Positions 34,590-45,898 of a stretch of 64,000 bases of DNA are shown here, piece by piece; the first letter of the stretch is position 1; the number at the start of each line of letters is the position of its first letter. The DNA comes from Mesorhabditis belari (lineage: Eukaryota; Nematoda; Chromadorea; Rhabditida; Rhabditidae). The DNA lies in the NCBI GenBank assembly GCA_958450365.1, contig CAUEEP010000937.1:1922501-1986500 (forward strand). The letters run 5' to 3'. Below the pieces are notes generated by a model. That model was not told where the DNA came from. It made no database searches and saw only the letters and a list, made by a program, of their open reading frames with translations. The translations under genes were made by a program, and so were the position numbers.

Positions 34590-34882
34590 GTGCTCGAGCC
34601 TGTAAACGTGAGCTCGAGCCTGTAAACGTGAGCTCGAGCCTGTAAACGTGAGCTCGAGCCTGTAAACGTGAGCTCGAGCCTGTAAACGTGAGCTCGAGCC
34701 TGTAAACGTGAGCCGAGCCTGAACCCGAGCCTGTAAACGTGAGCCGAGCCTAAACGGAGCCGAGCCTGTAAACCAGCTAGAGCCTGTAAACGTGAGCTCG
34801 AGCCTGTAAACGTGAGCTCGAGCCTGTAAACGTCAGCTAGAGCCTGTAAACGTCAGCTAGAGCCTGTAAACGTGAGCTCAAA
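34590..34882. repeat. 20-bp minisatellite GAGCCTGTAAACGTGAGCTC, about 14 copies
   Basis: Starts in ACTTTGTGCTCGAGCCTGTAAACG, which resembles the arm of the dispersed fold-back family, so the array may have grown from such an element. Confidence 0.93.
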
Positions 34883-35988
34883 CTAAACTTTAAGCTTAAA
34901 ATTCAAAGTGTGCAGTCTATTAAGCTGATTATCCATAGTTCTCGCGCCAATTAGAGGCTTCAGAAGCTGAGAATTTGCTTCAGAAGCTTATGCAAATAAT
35001 TTTCTTTAAAATAAAGTTCTAAATGAAAGCTTTCGTCTTAAATGAAAGCTTCCGTTCTAAATCAAAACTCTTTCCAAATCGAAAAGAAATCGAAGCGCTA
35101 AATTTGGATAAGCAAATAAATATAAGGTTGAGATGGGATGAAAGCCGTAAATGAAGGGGTATTGAACAGAAAATGTGAAAGAGACGAAATGAACGAATGA
35201 ACGAATGAATGGGGAAATGGAAAAAGAAAAGAAAAGAGAGAAAATGAAGAAAAATGGATGAATATCATTGAATATCATTGAGAGCTTTGGCGAAAGAACC
35301 TTTTCTTTTTCCCCTTTATCAACCAGTATTTGAATGGTTGCTCGGGTTCTCTTCTTTGGGTTTGACCCACTCCAGCATTCGATTTCAGCTCCTAATTCTA
35401 TTAAATTACGATTCTTTTGTGTGTAACAGGATTTGAAATCAAGATAGCCTAGATCCAAAGCTAAATAAGTCAATATTTTTGACTGGATCTGACTTAGAGC
35501 ATCATTCTCAGACAGAATGATCAGAAATAACCCGGAAAAACCTTTTTGATTCGATCTTTTTTCGATCTTTCGATCGAGAACTAAATAAAAATACTTTGTA
35601 AACTTTGTAATAATTGTTAATTGCAAAAGATTTTGATTCTAGGCCTTTTGTAAGTTCTAGGCGTTGAAAGAAACAGCTCCGGTGCTGCTCCTTTTGCACA
35701 AACGCGGTTTTGAAGATTTTAAAGTGCAAAGATTTTAAATAAAATAACAAATTGTTGACTCTGAATAGCCAAATTTGAACTTATTTTTATGTAAGACCAT
35801 TTTTGTCATCAGAAATCTTTCTAAAAACGATTTTCTAATGGGAATAGGAATGGGAATAGACTGGGCTTGTAATCATCTTTCATAAGTCCACTTGTAATCA
35901 TCTTTCATTTGTTTAAAGTAAAAAATTTTGTTGCTACGTTGAGAAGAAAGTTCACAACACAGCTAATACTTCGGTAAATATTTTGAGC
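34883..35988. other. No supported gene; a 189-aa reverse frame is doubtful
   Basis: The reverse frame 35626-35057 is long but Phe/Ile/Ser-rich, crosses a purine tract and has no motif or splice context. Probably chance. Confidence 0.45.
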
Positions 35989-35989
35989 T

Positions 35990-36576
35990 GGATTTCGGGA
36001 GGCTAAGATTTCCGGGCTGGATTTCGGGTGGCTAAGATTTCGGGCTGGATTTCGGGCGGCTAACATCTCGAGCTGGATTTCGGCGGCTAAGATTTCGGGC
36101 TGGATTTCGGGAGGCTAACATTTCCGGCTGAATTTCGGACGGCTAAGATTTCCGGCTGGATTTCGGGTGGCTAAGATTTCGGGCTGGATTTCGGGAAGCT
36201 AACATTTCCAGCTGGACTTCGGGAGGCTAAGATTTCCGGCTGGATTTCGACGGCTAAGATTTCCGGCTGGATTTCGGGAGGCTAACATTTCCGGCTGGAT
36301 TTCGGGAGGCTAACATTTCCGGCTGAATTTCGGCGGCTAAGATTTCCGGCTGGATTTCGGCGGCTAAGATTTCCGGCTGGATTTCGGCGGCTAAGATTTC
36401 CGGCTGGATTTCGGGCGGCTAAGATTTCCGGCTGGATTTCGGCGGCTAAGATTTCCGGCTGAATTTCGGGAGGCTAAGATTTCCAGCTGGATTTCGGGCT
36501 GCTAACATCTCGGGCTGGATTTTGGTCGGCTAAGATTTCCGGCTGGATTTCGGGTGGCTAAGATTTCAGGCTGAAT
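35990..36576. repeat. About 28-bp minisatellite GGCTGGATTTCGGGAGGCTAAGATTTCC
   Basis: About 21 imperfect copies, length-variable by 1-2 bases. Confidence 0.93.
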
Positions 36577-37379
36577 CTACCTTCTATTCAATTCTATTCA
36601 ATACAATTTTTAGTAATGCTTGACTATTTAATCCATTAAATGAAAGGATCAATTCAGAAAAGATCAAATAAGAGAAAAGTAAAAGAAAAATAAAGAAAAG
36701 TAAAGAAAAGTAAAGAAAAATAAACTCAAAACTGAAACTGAAACTGAAAGAAGGCGAAAACAGTGGAATGAGTCAGTGGAAAGATAGGGAAATGTTGTCG
36801 AAATATGTTTTTGTCTGGGGTTTACGCGGGCGTTGCTTTGTGTTGAAATGTCCTCTTTTCTCTCTTTTCCCTTTCCCCCAAAAATCCCCATTGACCTATT
36901 TTCTACTCACTCACAATACTCAGAGAGTAATCTATTGTTAGCCACATTGCCTAGAAACTTGACACTTGCACTAACATTTGAATTTGAATAAAACACTCGT
37001 TTTCAGGCTTTAAAAAAAAAACTTTAAAACATTGGTACTTTGGTATTTAAAAAATTCAACAATAAAGCTTTCCAGGATTTCGATTTTTGTACCAAAGTCT
37101 GGTCAAATCATGAAGAAAGGCAATCTGACTGGGCCTTGTCTAAATTGGCTTAACTTTGAAACAAGCTTAACCTATACTTTTACAGTATCGCCCTCAAGTG
37201 TGCCCATTGTCAGAGGCAAACTACGTTTTTTTTTGCGTTCTTCTCGCCACTCACTTCACTTCAGCGATTTGGTCACACTTGATTTCATTCAATAGATATT
37301 AATCATTCAAAAGGCTATCAAATGGAACCAATTGTAACCAAATCGGTCAAGTGAGTGTTTTTTTTCGAGAAAACGAGAT
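36577..37379. other. No supported gene
   Basis: Purine-rich tract 36660-36730; otherwise unremarkable. Confidence 0.4.
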
Positions 37380-37717
37380 GTTCCATGGAGCAGTTCCATG
37401 GGGCAGTTCCATGGGGCAGTTCCATGGGGCAATTCCGTGGAGCAGTCCCATGGGGCATTTCATGGGGCAGTTCCATGGGGCAGTTCCATGGAGCAGCTCC
37501 ATGGGGCAGTTCCATGGAGCAGTTCCATGGAGCAGTTCCATGGAGCAGTTCCATGGAGCAGTTCCATGGAGCAGTTCCATGGAGCAGTTCCATGGAGCAG
37601 TTCCATGGAGCAGTTCCATGGAGCAGTTCCATGGAGCAGTTCCATGGAGCAGTTCCATGGAGCAGTTCCATGGAGCAGTTCCATGGAGCAGTTCCATGGA
37701 GCAGTTCCATGGGGCAA
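37380..37717. repeat. 13-bp minisatellite ATGGAGCAGTTCC, about 26 copies
   Basis: Open in all six frames with Met in the unit. The left third has GGGGC variants, the right two thirds are homogeneous. Confidence 0.96.
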
Positions 37718-37862
37718 ATTTAGAGAGATAAGGAACCAAATTTGTTGAGATAAAAGCCAAATTTAGAGAGCTCAGAACCAAATTTAAAGAGATAAGGAAC
37801 CAAATTTAGAGAGTTAACGAACCAAATTTGTTGAGATAAGAACCAAATTTAGAGAAATAAGG
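37718..37862. repeat. About 23-bp repeat ACCAAATTTAGAGAGATAAGG
   Basis: Six imperfect copies directly after the 13-bp array. Confidence 0.85.
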
Positions 37863-38693
37863 ATTTTCTTGGGGCCCGATTTTCTCAGGATTGATGTTTT
37901 GTCGCTCGATCCAGCCTCCAGAATTGGTCAATAGTCATAGGAAATGCCTTACTTTGAAATGTGATATTGACAGTGAGAAAAGCTAATAGTAAGCATAATA
38001 AAGCTTTTAAAAATGGTTTTGGACTTTTAAAAATGGTCTTTAAAAAGAATTGAATTGAATTGAAATAAAAGCCGTAAACGAAGTGGGCATGCTAAATAAA
38101 GTTTGAGTTGGTAAAAGATCGATAAACAATGGAAATGATCGGATGGATCAATGCAACGGATGAATGGAAAAAAAAGAAGAGAAATCTCCACGACAACCAT
38201 ATTTTCATATTCATCCCTGATTTCATCCATGAAAATCCCCCAGGAAATCCTTTTCGATTTTGGGATTGTGCTAGGCTTTTAGCATGAAATTCACTGGCAC
38301 GAAATGGCTTTATGCTGACTTTATGCTTTGACTTACAATCAGCTTGTTTACGTTTACTTTCAATGTCAAAACTATTGTATTTACTTAAGAACTTATTTAC
38401 TGTTTACTATTTTCTGTTTACTATTTACTTATTACTTATTTACTTATTACCTATTTAGTTACTACTTATTTAGTTACTACTTTTTTACTTATTACTTACC
38501 GTATTTTCTCTAACAGTAGTGCACCCCGAGCCGAGTTGATGACTATTTACGGCTTCCAAAGTTTTCCCAGAAGCTCAACACTCAAATCCCCCACTAGATC
38601 TCATCGTCAGCTACATTTTCCGACCCCACATCGATAGGTTCTCATAAGCGGTTCTCGAGATTTCGAGCAATTTAGGCGACGCTCTGGGTGCAG
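37863..38693. other. No supported exon
   Basis: Possible location of the missing first exon of the next gene. TTTACTATTTACTTATTACTTA repeats at 38395-38505. Confidence 0.35.
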
Positions 38694-40091
38694 CACCACC
38701 GCAAGCATCACAGCTCCTCTTCATCCGACTCTGATTCCTCATCATCGTCATCTGAAGATGACAGCCATGGAGGCAGACACAAGAGAGCCTGAGGCAGACA
38801 CAAGAGATCGCCTGGAGGTGGAGATGACCAAGGACATGGCGGACATGGAAGGTGAGAACTTTATCTCCAGCTTAAACCATACTTTTTATAAGCTGTTTGA
38901 ACTTGAAGAAAAAGTTTCATATCACTGGCAATTCAAATGGAAATGATACCATGGAAAAGCTTGATATCACTGGCAATTCAAAGCAACTTTCAGAGATGGA
39001 GGACACGGAGAAGACGATCAAGGACATGGCGGACATGGAGGGTGAGAACTTTGGCTCTAGCTTAAACCATACTTTTCATGAGCTGTTTGAACTAGAAGGA
39101 AAAGCTTGATATCACTGGCAATTCAAAGCAACTTTCAGAGATGGCGGACACGGAGGGTGGGTGCTAGCAAGTTTTTCTTTTCAACTAGCGGCTACCGTAG
39201 CTCAGAAAGTTCACTAGTTCTTTTTTGATCCTTGGACTTTAAAAATATAGAATACTGTGGAATAAGTACAGTAGCTTCGACTTGCAAAGATGACGATGAC
39301 CATCACGGAGGACATGGTAAGGGACACCACAAACACCGAAACAATAGCCATCAATCGCCACAATGGGCCAGAAAAAAGAGATGGAACGTGGGTGGAGAAT
39401 ATTTTGATTCTGAGCTGTAGCCACTTGGATTTAGTACTCTTACATTTTGCTAAAGAGCGTAAAGTGAAAGATTTCACAGCTAACATTTGTCAAAATCTCA
39501 TTATAGCAAAACCATTATAGCATTATAGCATTTTAGAAAAACCGTGACGTCACCAACCTCGTTTGTTTGTATTTTGATCCGTAAGTTTTGTAAAGTAAGA
39601 GGTATCGTTTTAAAGTGAATCTTGACGTTGTTCAATGTCATTTTAAAGTTTTCCTTGAAGATTCATTGAACTAAACTTTCAATTTCAGCTCTGATTTCAC
39701 GACAACCACTGCTGCCCCAACAACCACTGCTGCCCCAACAACCACTGCTGCCCCAACAACCACTGCTGCCCCAACAACCACTGCTGCCCCAACAACCACT
39801 GCTGCCCCAACAACCACTGCTGCCCCAACAACCACTGCTGCTCTAACAACCACTGCTGCTCTAACAACCACTGCTGCCCCAACAACCACTGCTGCCCCAA
39901 CAACCACTGCTGCCCCAACAACCACTGCTGCCCCAACAACCACTGCTGCCCCAACAACCACTGCTGCTCTAACAACCACTGCTGCCCCAACAACCACTGC
40001 TGCCCCAACAACCACTGCTGCCCCAACAACCACTGCTGCCCCAACAACCACTGCTGCCCCAACAACCACCAGTGTCGCCCCTGCGCGATAA
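38694..40091 (+). pseudogene. His/Gly/Ser-rich protein with mucin-like TTTAAP tail (gene or pseudogene)
   Basis: Exons 38694-38851, 38994-39041, 39139-39156 and 39689-40091 join in one phase. Order: HHRKHHSSSSSDSDSSSSSS, an acidic EDDSHGGRHKR, GGGDDQGHGGHGR, DGGHGEDDQGHGGHGG, DGGHGG, then SDFTTTT followed by about 20 TTTAAP repeats and a final TTSVAPAR. Exon 1 has an in-frame TGA between two copies of GGCAGACACAAGAGA, so the gene is broken here, recoded or mis-sequenced. A first exon with signal peptide was not found. TTTAAP tails are typical of O-glycosylated secreted proteins. A His-rich alternative exon lies at 39285-39420 (DDDDHHGGHGKGHHKH). Confidence 0.5.
39705..40066. repeat. 18-bp coding minisatellite ACAACCACTGCTGCCCCA, about 20 copies
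   Basis: In the + frame it encodes TTTAAP. Some units carry CTCTA instead of CCCCA, changing Pro to Leu. Confidence 0.95.
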
Positions 40092-40194
40092 ACACATCGA
40101 AAAGTGAAAGAGCTTTTATTAAAATAAACTTTTGTAGCCTTTTGTCATGTTAAAGTATTTATACTAACACAAAAAAAAGCACAGCTAAATACAG

Positions 40195-40380
40195 TCGACG
40201 CTCGATATCGATATACTGACTCTCGATATGGATATACTGACTCTCGATATCGATATAACGACTCTCGGTATCGATATACTGACTCTCGAGATCGATATAC
40301 CGACTCTCGATATCGATAACTGACTCTCGATATCGATATACTGACTCTCGATATCGATATACCGACTCATACTTACGGTT
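40195..40380. repeat. About 22-bp repeat CGACTCTCGATATCGATATA
   Basis: Eight copies containing the palindrome TATCGATA; further pieces to 40430. Confidence 0.9.
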
Positions 40381-41087
40381 CCGGCCAAGTGCTTAATAAA
40401 ATACCTTAAGTCGACTCTCGATATAATGACTCTTTTAATCGCTAATCGAGATGGGGAAAACATTAACTAATCGAGATGGGGAAAACAAAAAAGAAGGAAG
40501 TTGGATCTTGCGTTGAAGAGACGAATAATTGATGAGTCGATTTCAAAAAGATCCGAAGAAATTGGAAGAGCAAAGCGAATTACCGCATTCAACAATTGCT
40601 GAAGAGGTGTTGATTCAATGAACAATTAGATTGTTTTACTTTTTAGCGTCGTTTGGTAGTATGGTGTTGCCTTCAAAAATTCGACGTCTAAAGTTTGTTG
40701 TAGTCTTTTTTAGGTTAAACTTTGACTCACATGCTTCGTCCTATTCTCGCCAGAAAATTGGGACCCGATGAGGTGGAAGATATTTCTGAAATCATTTAGA
40801 TATCTCTGTTAAGACCATCTTAAAACAGATCATCATCTTAAAACACCACAAAATCATAGCAACTTAAAGAAATGAGTTGAATAAATAGAAAAATACCTTT
40901 CGTCGGATGCGTGGTACAGCGGTCTTCACAGAGATCGATCTCTGCATTGCTGCTGTTGCTGCTGGTGATGATCTGTTGATAGAGTTTGGGTTGTAGATTA
41001 GATCTAAACGTCATGAAAATGTTTGGCTTGGTGTAAAACCTCAAAAAACGGAGAAACTAGATGAAGAGTTGAGCGCTTGTCCCCTTC

Positions 41088-42413
41088 TATGTCCCAGTCA
41101 TGCACTCCTCAACGACAGCTGCTGTGAACTCCATATTCTCATCATCAAACAAGTTGAGTGCGACTTTTTCAAAACTAGGACGTGCAATATTAAACAACGT
41201 TTGCCACATAAGCCTCAAGGCTTTTGTTTCAAAGTTTCATTTAGAAATAAAGATCCAAGCAATCGACTTGCGGTTTTCCCTGGCCGCCGGTTTTCCCTGA
41301 CCGGTTTTCCCTTTCAGAAAGCCGTATTATTTCTCTATAACCTGCCACTTCAAAAGTTCAGAAAAGCTCACGCTATCTATTTTTTTGAAAGCCAAGAAGT
41401 CAGGTAGTGAAAAATGATGAAAGTCAAAGTTGCAAAAATGCTTTTTTTATTCATTAAACCGCAAGTCGATTGGTTGGATATTCATTTTTAAATGAAGCTT
41501 TGAAACAAAGCCTGAAGAGTTATGTAACAACAATACTAATGCTAGAAGAGTCTAGAAAGTTATAGTCAATACGGCAAAGTTTATGATGATTGATGATGAT
41601 TCACTAAATTTTCACCAGATATTCCTAGATCCCCTCGAGCATCTTAAGAAGGAGATCCTTTTTCGATGGTGACTCGGGAGTTGAGATCGGTTCGGCTAAA
41701 TTTCCCATCATCTAAGTTTTTCGAAAGCTACCGTAATCTGCCTTTAGTTTTATTCAATATATAAGATATATTCTTTATATTTCCCGTGAACTCATTAACC
41801 AATACCGACTAAAAGTGGGGTTGTGTCAACTCTAGTACGTTTATAGTAACTTGAATGAGACTCTAAGATTGGATGACAACTTTCGTAATCAATTGTTTAG
41901 TTTGATTGACTGATCCTAAAATCAAAAAGTAAAAGTTCTATTAGTGTCATTTTCTTGACGTTCTTGTCCTAGAGAAAAACTGTGAAATGGTGCATAGAAA
42001 AATTAAAAATGACTTGACGGATTTGATAACTGTTTTAGTTTCAAAAGTGTTATAAATAAGTAAACATATCAAAGGAATGATGTCTCCTTCTGCAAACTAA
42101 TAGACAATTATCAATACTAACTATAAGTTGTCAATGTTTTCAATGCTTAGATTACTAAGAAGTGTAATGAAAATCGCTTACTATTGCCAAATGGATCATT
42201 TTCGATGATCTGATCCGAATGAATCGAATCATCATCCATCCACTTCATCAGGGCCACCAGATCGGGTGCATTGTCCTCTGTAAACTCCCCTCTGCTAGCC
42301 ATTTCTGATTTATTTGAAGTAGTGAGATATGAATTTATTACAGTATTCCAAGAAGCAAACACTGGCTTCTCACTGTGATCCATTGGATAAAACGCTGACT
42401 GATCTTCTCCCAT
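41088..42413 (-). pseudogene. Decayed inverted copy of the 220-aa gene
   Basis: Exon 1 (42413-42182) is intact. The exon 2 equivalent (about 41928-41864) has TAG where the right arm has CAG. The exon 3 equivalent has a TAG near its end. Exons 4-6 are missing or rearranged. The last exon (about 41175-41088) survives with substitutions. The left arm is therefore non-functional for the full product. Confidence 0.75.
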
Positions 42414-42616
42414 TTAATGGGGATTGCCGAAGCTAGATAATCGACTATAGCTAGATTTTCTTAAATCGAAATTTAGTTGAACAAATCTGCTAAGTATTCA
42501 ACTGAGCACAAAATACCTACTAAAGCTTTCAGCTGTGTTTTCACATTCAGTTTCTCAATTCATCATTCCGCAGAACTAAGATGAAAAATTACTTGACGGA
42601 TTTGATAACTGTTTTA

Positions 42617-43186
42617 TTAGGTGTGTGAAAAAGTAATCCACGTTTTTAACGTTTAAATATAATAGACCATAAGTTTCGTTAAATAAAATTCATGGCATTC
42701 AAGCGTTTCCTTACGGTTGATCCATCACAATTTAATGTAAGACCTATTTCTGAAGAGTTTGAACGAGGGTTTTCGAGAAGACAGCGTCTTATTTGGTCAT
42801 CAGAACAGGTCTCAGGGCGACCGCCACGTGATTCATCTTCTAGACTTTCATTACCACCTTTGAATCGGAACCAAAACCTAGCGGTATCATCAATAACGGC
42901 GTCTTCGCCAAACGCATTCCGAATTCGACGTGCAGCCTCCGCAGCTTTCAACCCATTTTTGAACTCATAAAGCAAATTTGACCGAATAACGTATACCATT
43001 TTCAAACTAAAATGAAAGTAGTTTATTGTCGTCCTTTTAACAAAATAAATATATCATTCGAAAGAGGAAAAAATAAGCTTTTAAACGATATATATATATC
43101 GTTAACAAAAAATTAAAAATTGTTTAGATGTATTTAGTTAAACAAAATAAAAATAAAAAACGTGGATTACTTTTTCACACACCTAA
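42617..43186. mobile_element. mariner-like element B, defective
   Basis: 570 bp, TIR TTAGGTGTGTGAAAAAG as in element A, TA on both sides. The right arm of the palindrome has the uninterrupted target (about 45690-45720), so insertion came after the arms formed. Confidence 0.92.
42670..43005 (-). pseudogene. mariner transposase, N-terminal half only
   Basis: Open from 43005: IRSNLLYEFKNGLKAAEAAR, then FGEDAV, FWFRFKGGNESLEDESRGGR and DQIRRCLLENPRSNSSEIGL, the bipartite helix-turn-helix and GRP-like linker of mariner transposases, ending KRLNAMNFI. All three catalytic Asp blocks are deleted. It retains the part element A has lost. Confidence 0.87.
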
Positions 43187-43359
43187 TAGTTTCAAAGTTC
43201 AGTGTTATAAATAAGCAAACACTTTGAAAAACATTTCAAAGAAATCACGTTTCATTTTGCAAATTACTAGAAAGTACTAAGTACTGTCAGTACTAACTAG
43301 AAGTTGTCAATGTTTTCGATGCTTAGATTACTTGAAAGTGTAATGAAAATCGCTTACCA

Positions 43360-43586
43360 TGGATAAATAGTGGATCTTTTTCCAACACCCCCCTCAATTC
43401 GAGTAGATCGAGCTCACCGTTGACTCTTAACTCATTTTCTATAAACTTCATCGGATCATCGTCCTCCATAGGCTCCTCTCTGCTAGCCATTTCTGATTTA
43501 ATTGAAGTAGTGAGATATGAATTTATTACAGTATTCCAAGAAGCAAACACATAAATTTTGTACAGCTTGTACATTTTGTAATTCAA
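43360..43586 (-). pseudogene. Second-type first-exon copy in the left arm
   Basis: Shares VFASWNTVINSYLTTS with the 220-aa gene but continues MASREEPMEDDDPMKFIENE and LLELRGVLEKDP. A GTAAGC donor follows. No downstream exon of its own was found. Its mirror image at 45461-45652 is similar. Confidence 0.5.
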
Positions 43587-44034
43587 ACAATTAGTGAAAT
43601 GATTTTACCATCAAGCTTTACCATCAAGTTTCATCCATCAAATCTCACAGTTGATACATAGGCGTTGTTGATTAAATCGATTTTTTGAAAACATTTCCAC
43701 GTTGAAAAATAAATTATGTTTCTTGACGAACTCTACGCGTTTACGAGGCTTCATCAAGTAAACTCTTACACAAGTTGGCGTCTTATCTCAAATTAGTAAA
43801 GGGCAGTTCTTATGCAATCAAAAACGGCTTTTTTTTATTCAGCAAATCACTTTTTGATTAGACCTGTTCACGAATTTTTACTGTTGTTGATCAATTTTAA
43901 ACTTGTTAAGCACAGCTGAAAGCTTTAGTAGGTATTTTGTGCTCAGTTGAATACTTAGCAGATTTGCTCAACTAAATTTCGATTTAAGAAAATCTATCTA
44001 TAGTCGATTATCTAGCTTCGGCAATCCCCATTAA

Positions 44035-44160
44035 ATGGGAGAAGATCAGTCAGCGTTTTATCCAATGGATCACAGTGAGAAGCCAGTGTTTGCTTCTTGG
44101 AATACTGTAATAAATTCATATCTCACTACTTCAAACAAACTAGAGATGGCTAGCACACAG
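44035..44160 (+). pseudogene. Truncated third copy of the MGEDQSAF exon
   Basis: Starts MGEDQSAFYPMDHSEKP and runs to NKLEMAS, then enters a (TTTG)n tract (about 44166-44200). The upstream 110 bases match the other two copies, so a promoter-containing piece was duplicated. Confidence 0.6.
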
Positions 44161-45460
44161 GATTGTTGTTTGTTTGTTTGTTTGTTTGTTTGTTTGTCTA
44201 ATTGTTTGAATGTATCAAAAATGTATTTAAAGTCTGAAGTAAACAATTTTTCCCAATTGATTTTATTTGCAGTGCCTCGAACCCGGCACAGCAAAAGGGA
44301 TTGAAATACTTTTTTGTGATTCAAACAATTAGGGAAATGATGCTTTGCCGTTTTATCCATCAAATCCATCGCTTTGCTATCAAGCTTTACCGTTTTATCC
44401 ATCAAATCTCACAGTTGGTTTCCGAGAGTTGCCGATCGTTTCCTCGCTAATTGTTTTTATGAAGCCATTTTATTATTTCGCCATCGCTTAGCTTTTTTGC
44501 CTTCCACGCATCCTGATAAGCCCGCATCTTGTGTAAGCGCGATCTTGTGTAAGGGGAACAGTTCGTGACGCCCAATAAAAAACAGTTTATAAAATGTTTT
44601 ATCCCCTTCTCTTCACTTTTCATTAGACTTTTCATTTCCATCACGCGTATAGGTCTCTCACCTCTCGGTCATTCACCCAAAATTTTTTTTTGCCCCTATC
44701 AGTTTGCAAATTTGATTTTGCTCTTGAGTTCTCGCAAACGAAATGTTAACAGATTTTTGACATGCTTTGTTTTTTTGACACTGTTTGACATGCTCTTATA
44801 AAAAGACTTTTATTCTCATACAAATATTTCTTATGATCCCTAAACTTCGGAACAATATCGACATTTCATACCCACCATAGTAATCCAAATGGTCAATCTT
44901 TGAAAAACTTTAGCTTTCGAACCTTTCAAAGCTTATAGGATGGAGAATTTTTACTGTTGTTGATCAATTTTAAACTTGTTAACACATCAAGTAGACGTGT
45001 TCATCAAGTAGACGTGTTCATCAAGTAGACGCGTTCATCAAGTAAACTCTTACACAAGTTGGCGTCTTATCTCAAATTAGTAAAGGGCAGTTCTTCTGCA
45101 AGAACTCGTGCCGAATAAAAAACGGGCAGATCGAGCTTTTTGTCACTTTTTGTAATCACTTTTTGATTAGACGTGTTCATCACGAATTTTTACTGTTGTT
45201 GATCAATTTTAAACTTGTTAACACTTTTTTTTCAAGGCATTCTTATCGCTGAACGGGGTGTCCCTTTTTTGCTTTCACTTTTCTACTTGAAATATTGATT
45301 AGTTTCTAGTTTTGGAAAGTAATAAAGTGATATAAATACCCTGAGTTTAGTGAAATGAAAATAATAACCTCTTATTATAAACAAGCTTGATTCAGATAGT
45401 TCACTTTTTTCAACACCTATATATCTTTATTTTAATATTAGCGTATCGATTAAATACAAG

Positions 45461-45652
45461 CAGTGTTTGCTTCTTGAAATACTGTAATAAATTCATATCT
45501 CACTACTTCAATTAAATCAGAAATGGCTAGCAGAGAGGAGCCTATGGAGGACGATGATGCGATGAAGGTTATAGAAAATGAGTTAAGAGCCAACGGTGAG
45601 CTCGGTCTGATCGATTTGGAGTGGGTGTTGGAAAAAGATCCACCATTTGGTA
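45461..45652 (+). pseudogene. Second-type first-exon copy in the right arm
   Basis: Mirror of 43360-43586. TGG of SWNTV is TGA here, but MASREEPMEDDDAMKVIENE and the following 27 codons stay open to a GTAAGC donor, so an internal Met could still be used as an alternative first exon. Confidence 0.45.
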
Positions 45653-45898
45653 AGCGATTTTCATTACACTTTCTAGTAATCTAAGCACTGAACTTTGAAA
45701 ATAAAACAGCTATCAAATCCGTCAAGTTATTCTTAGTTCTGCGGAATGATGAATTGAGAAACTGAATGTGAAAACACAGCTGAAAGCTTTAGTAGGTATT
45801 TTGTGCTCAGTCGAATACTTAGCAGATTTGTTCAACTAAATTTCGATTTAAGAAAATCTAGCTACAGTCGATTATCTAGCTTCGGCAATCCCCATTAA

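Noticed and set aside
35057..35626. 189-aa reverse-strand gene
   Set aside because: No motif, no splice signals, includes translated purine tract; chance ORF in AT-rich DNA is likelier.
37318..37781. Trp/Cys-rich and Met-rich repeat proteins
   Set aside because: 13-bp array open in all six frames.
41069..41407. 112-aa + strand gene
   Set aside because: Antisense shadow of the decayed last exon in the left palindrome arm.
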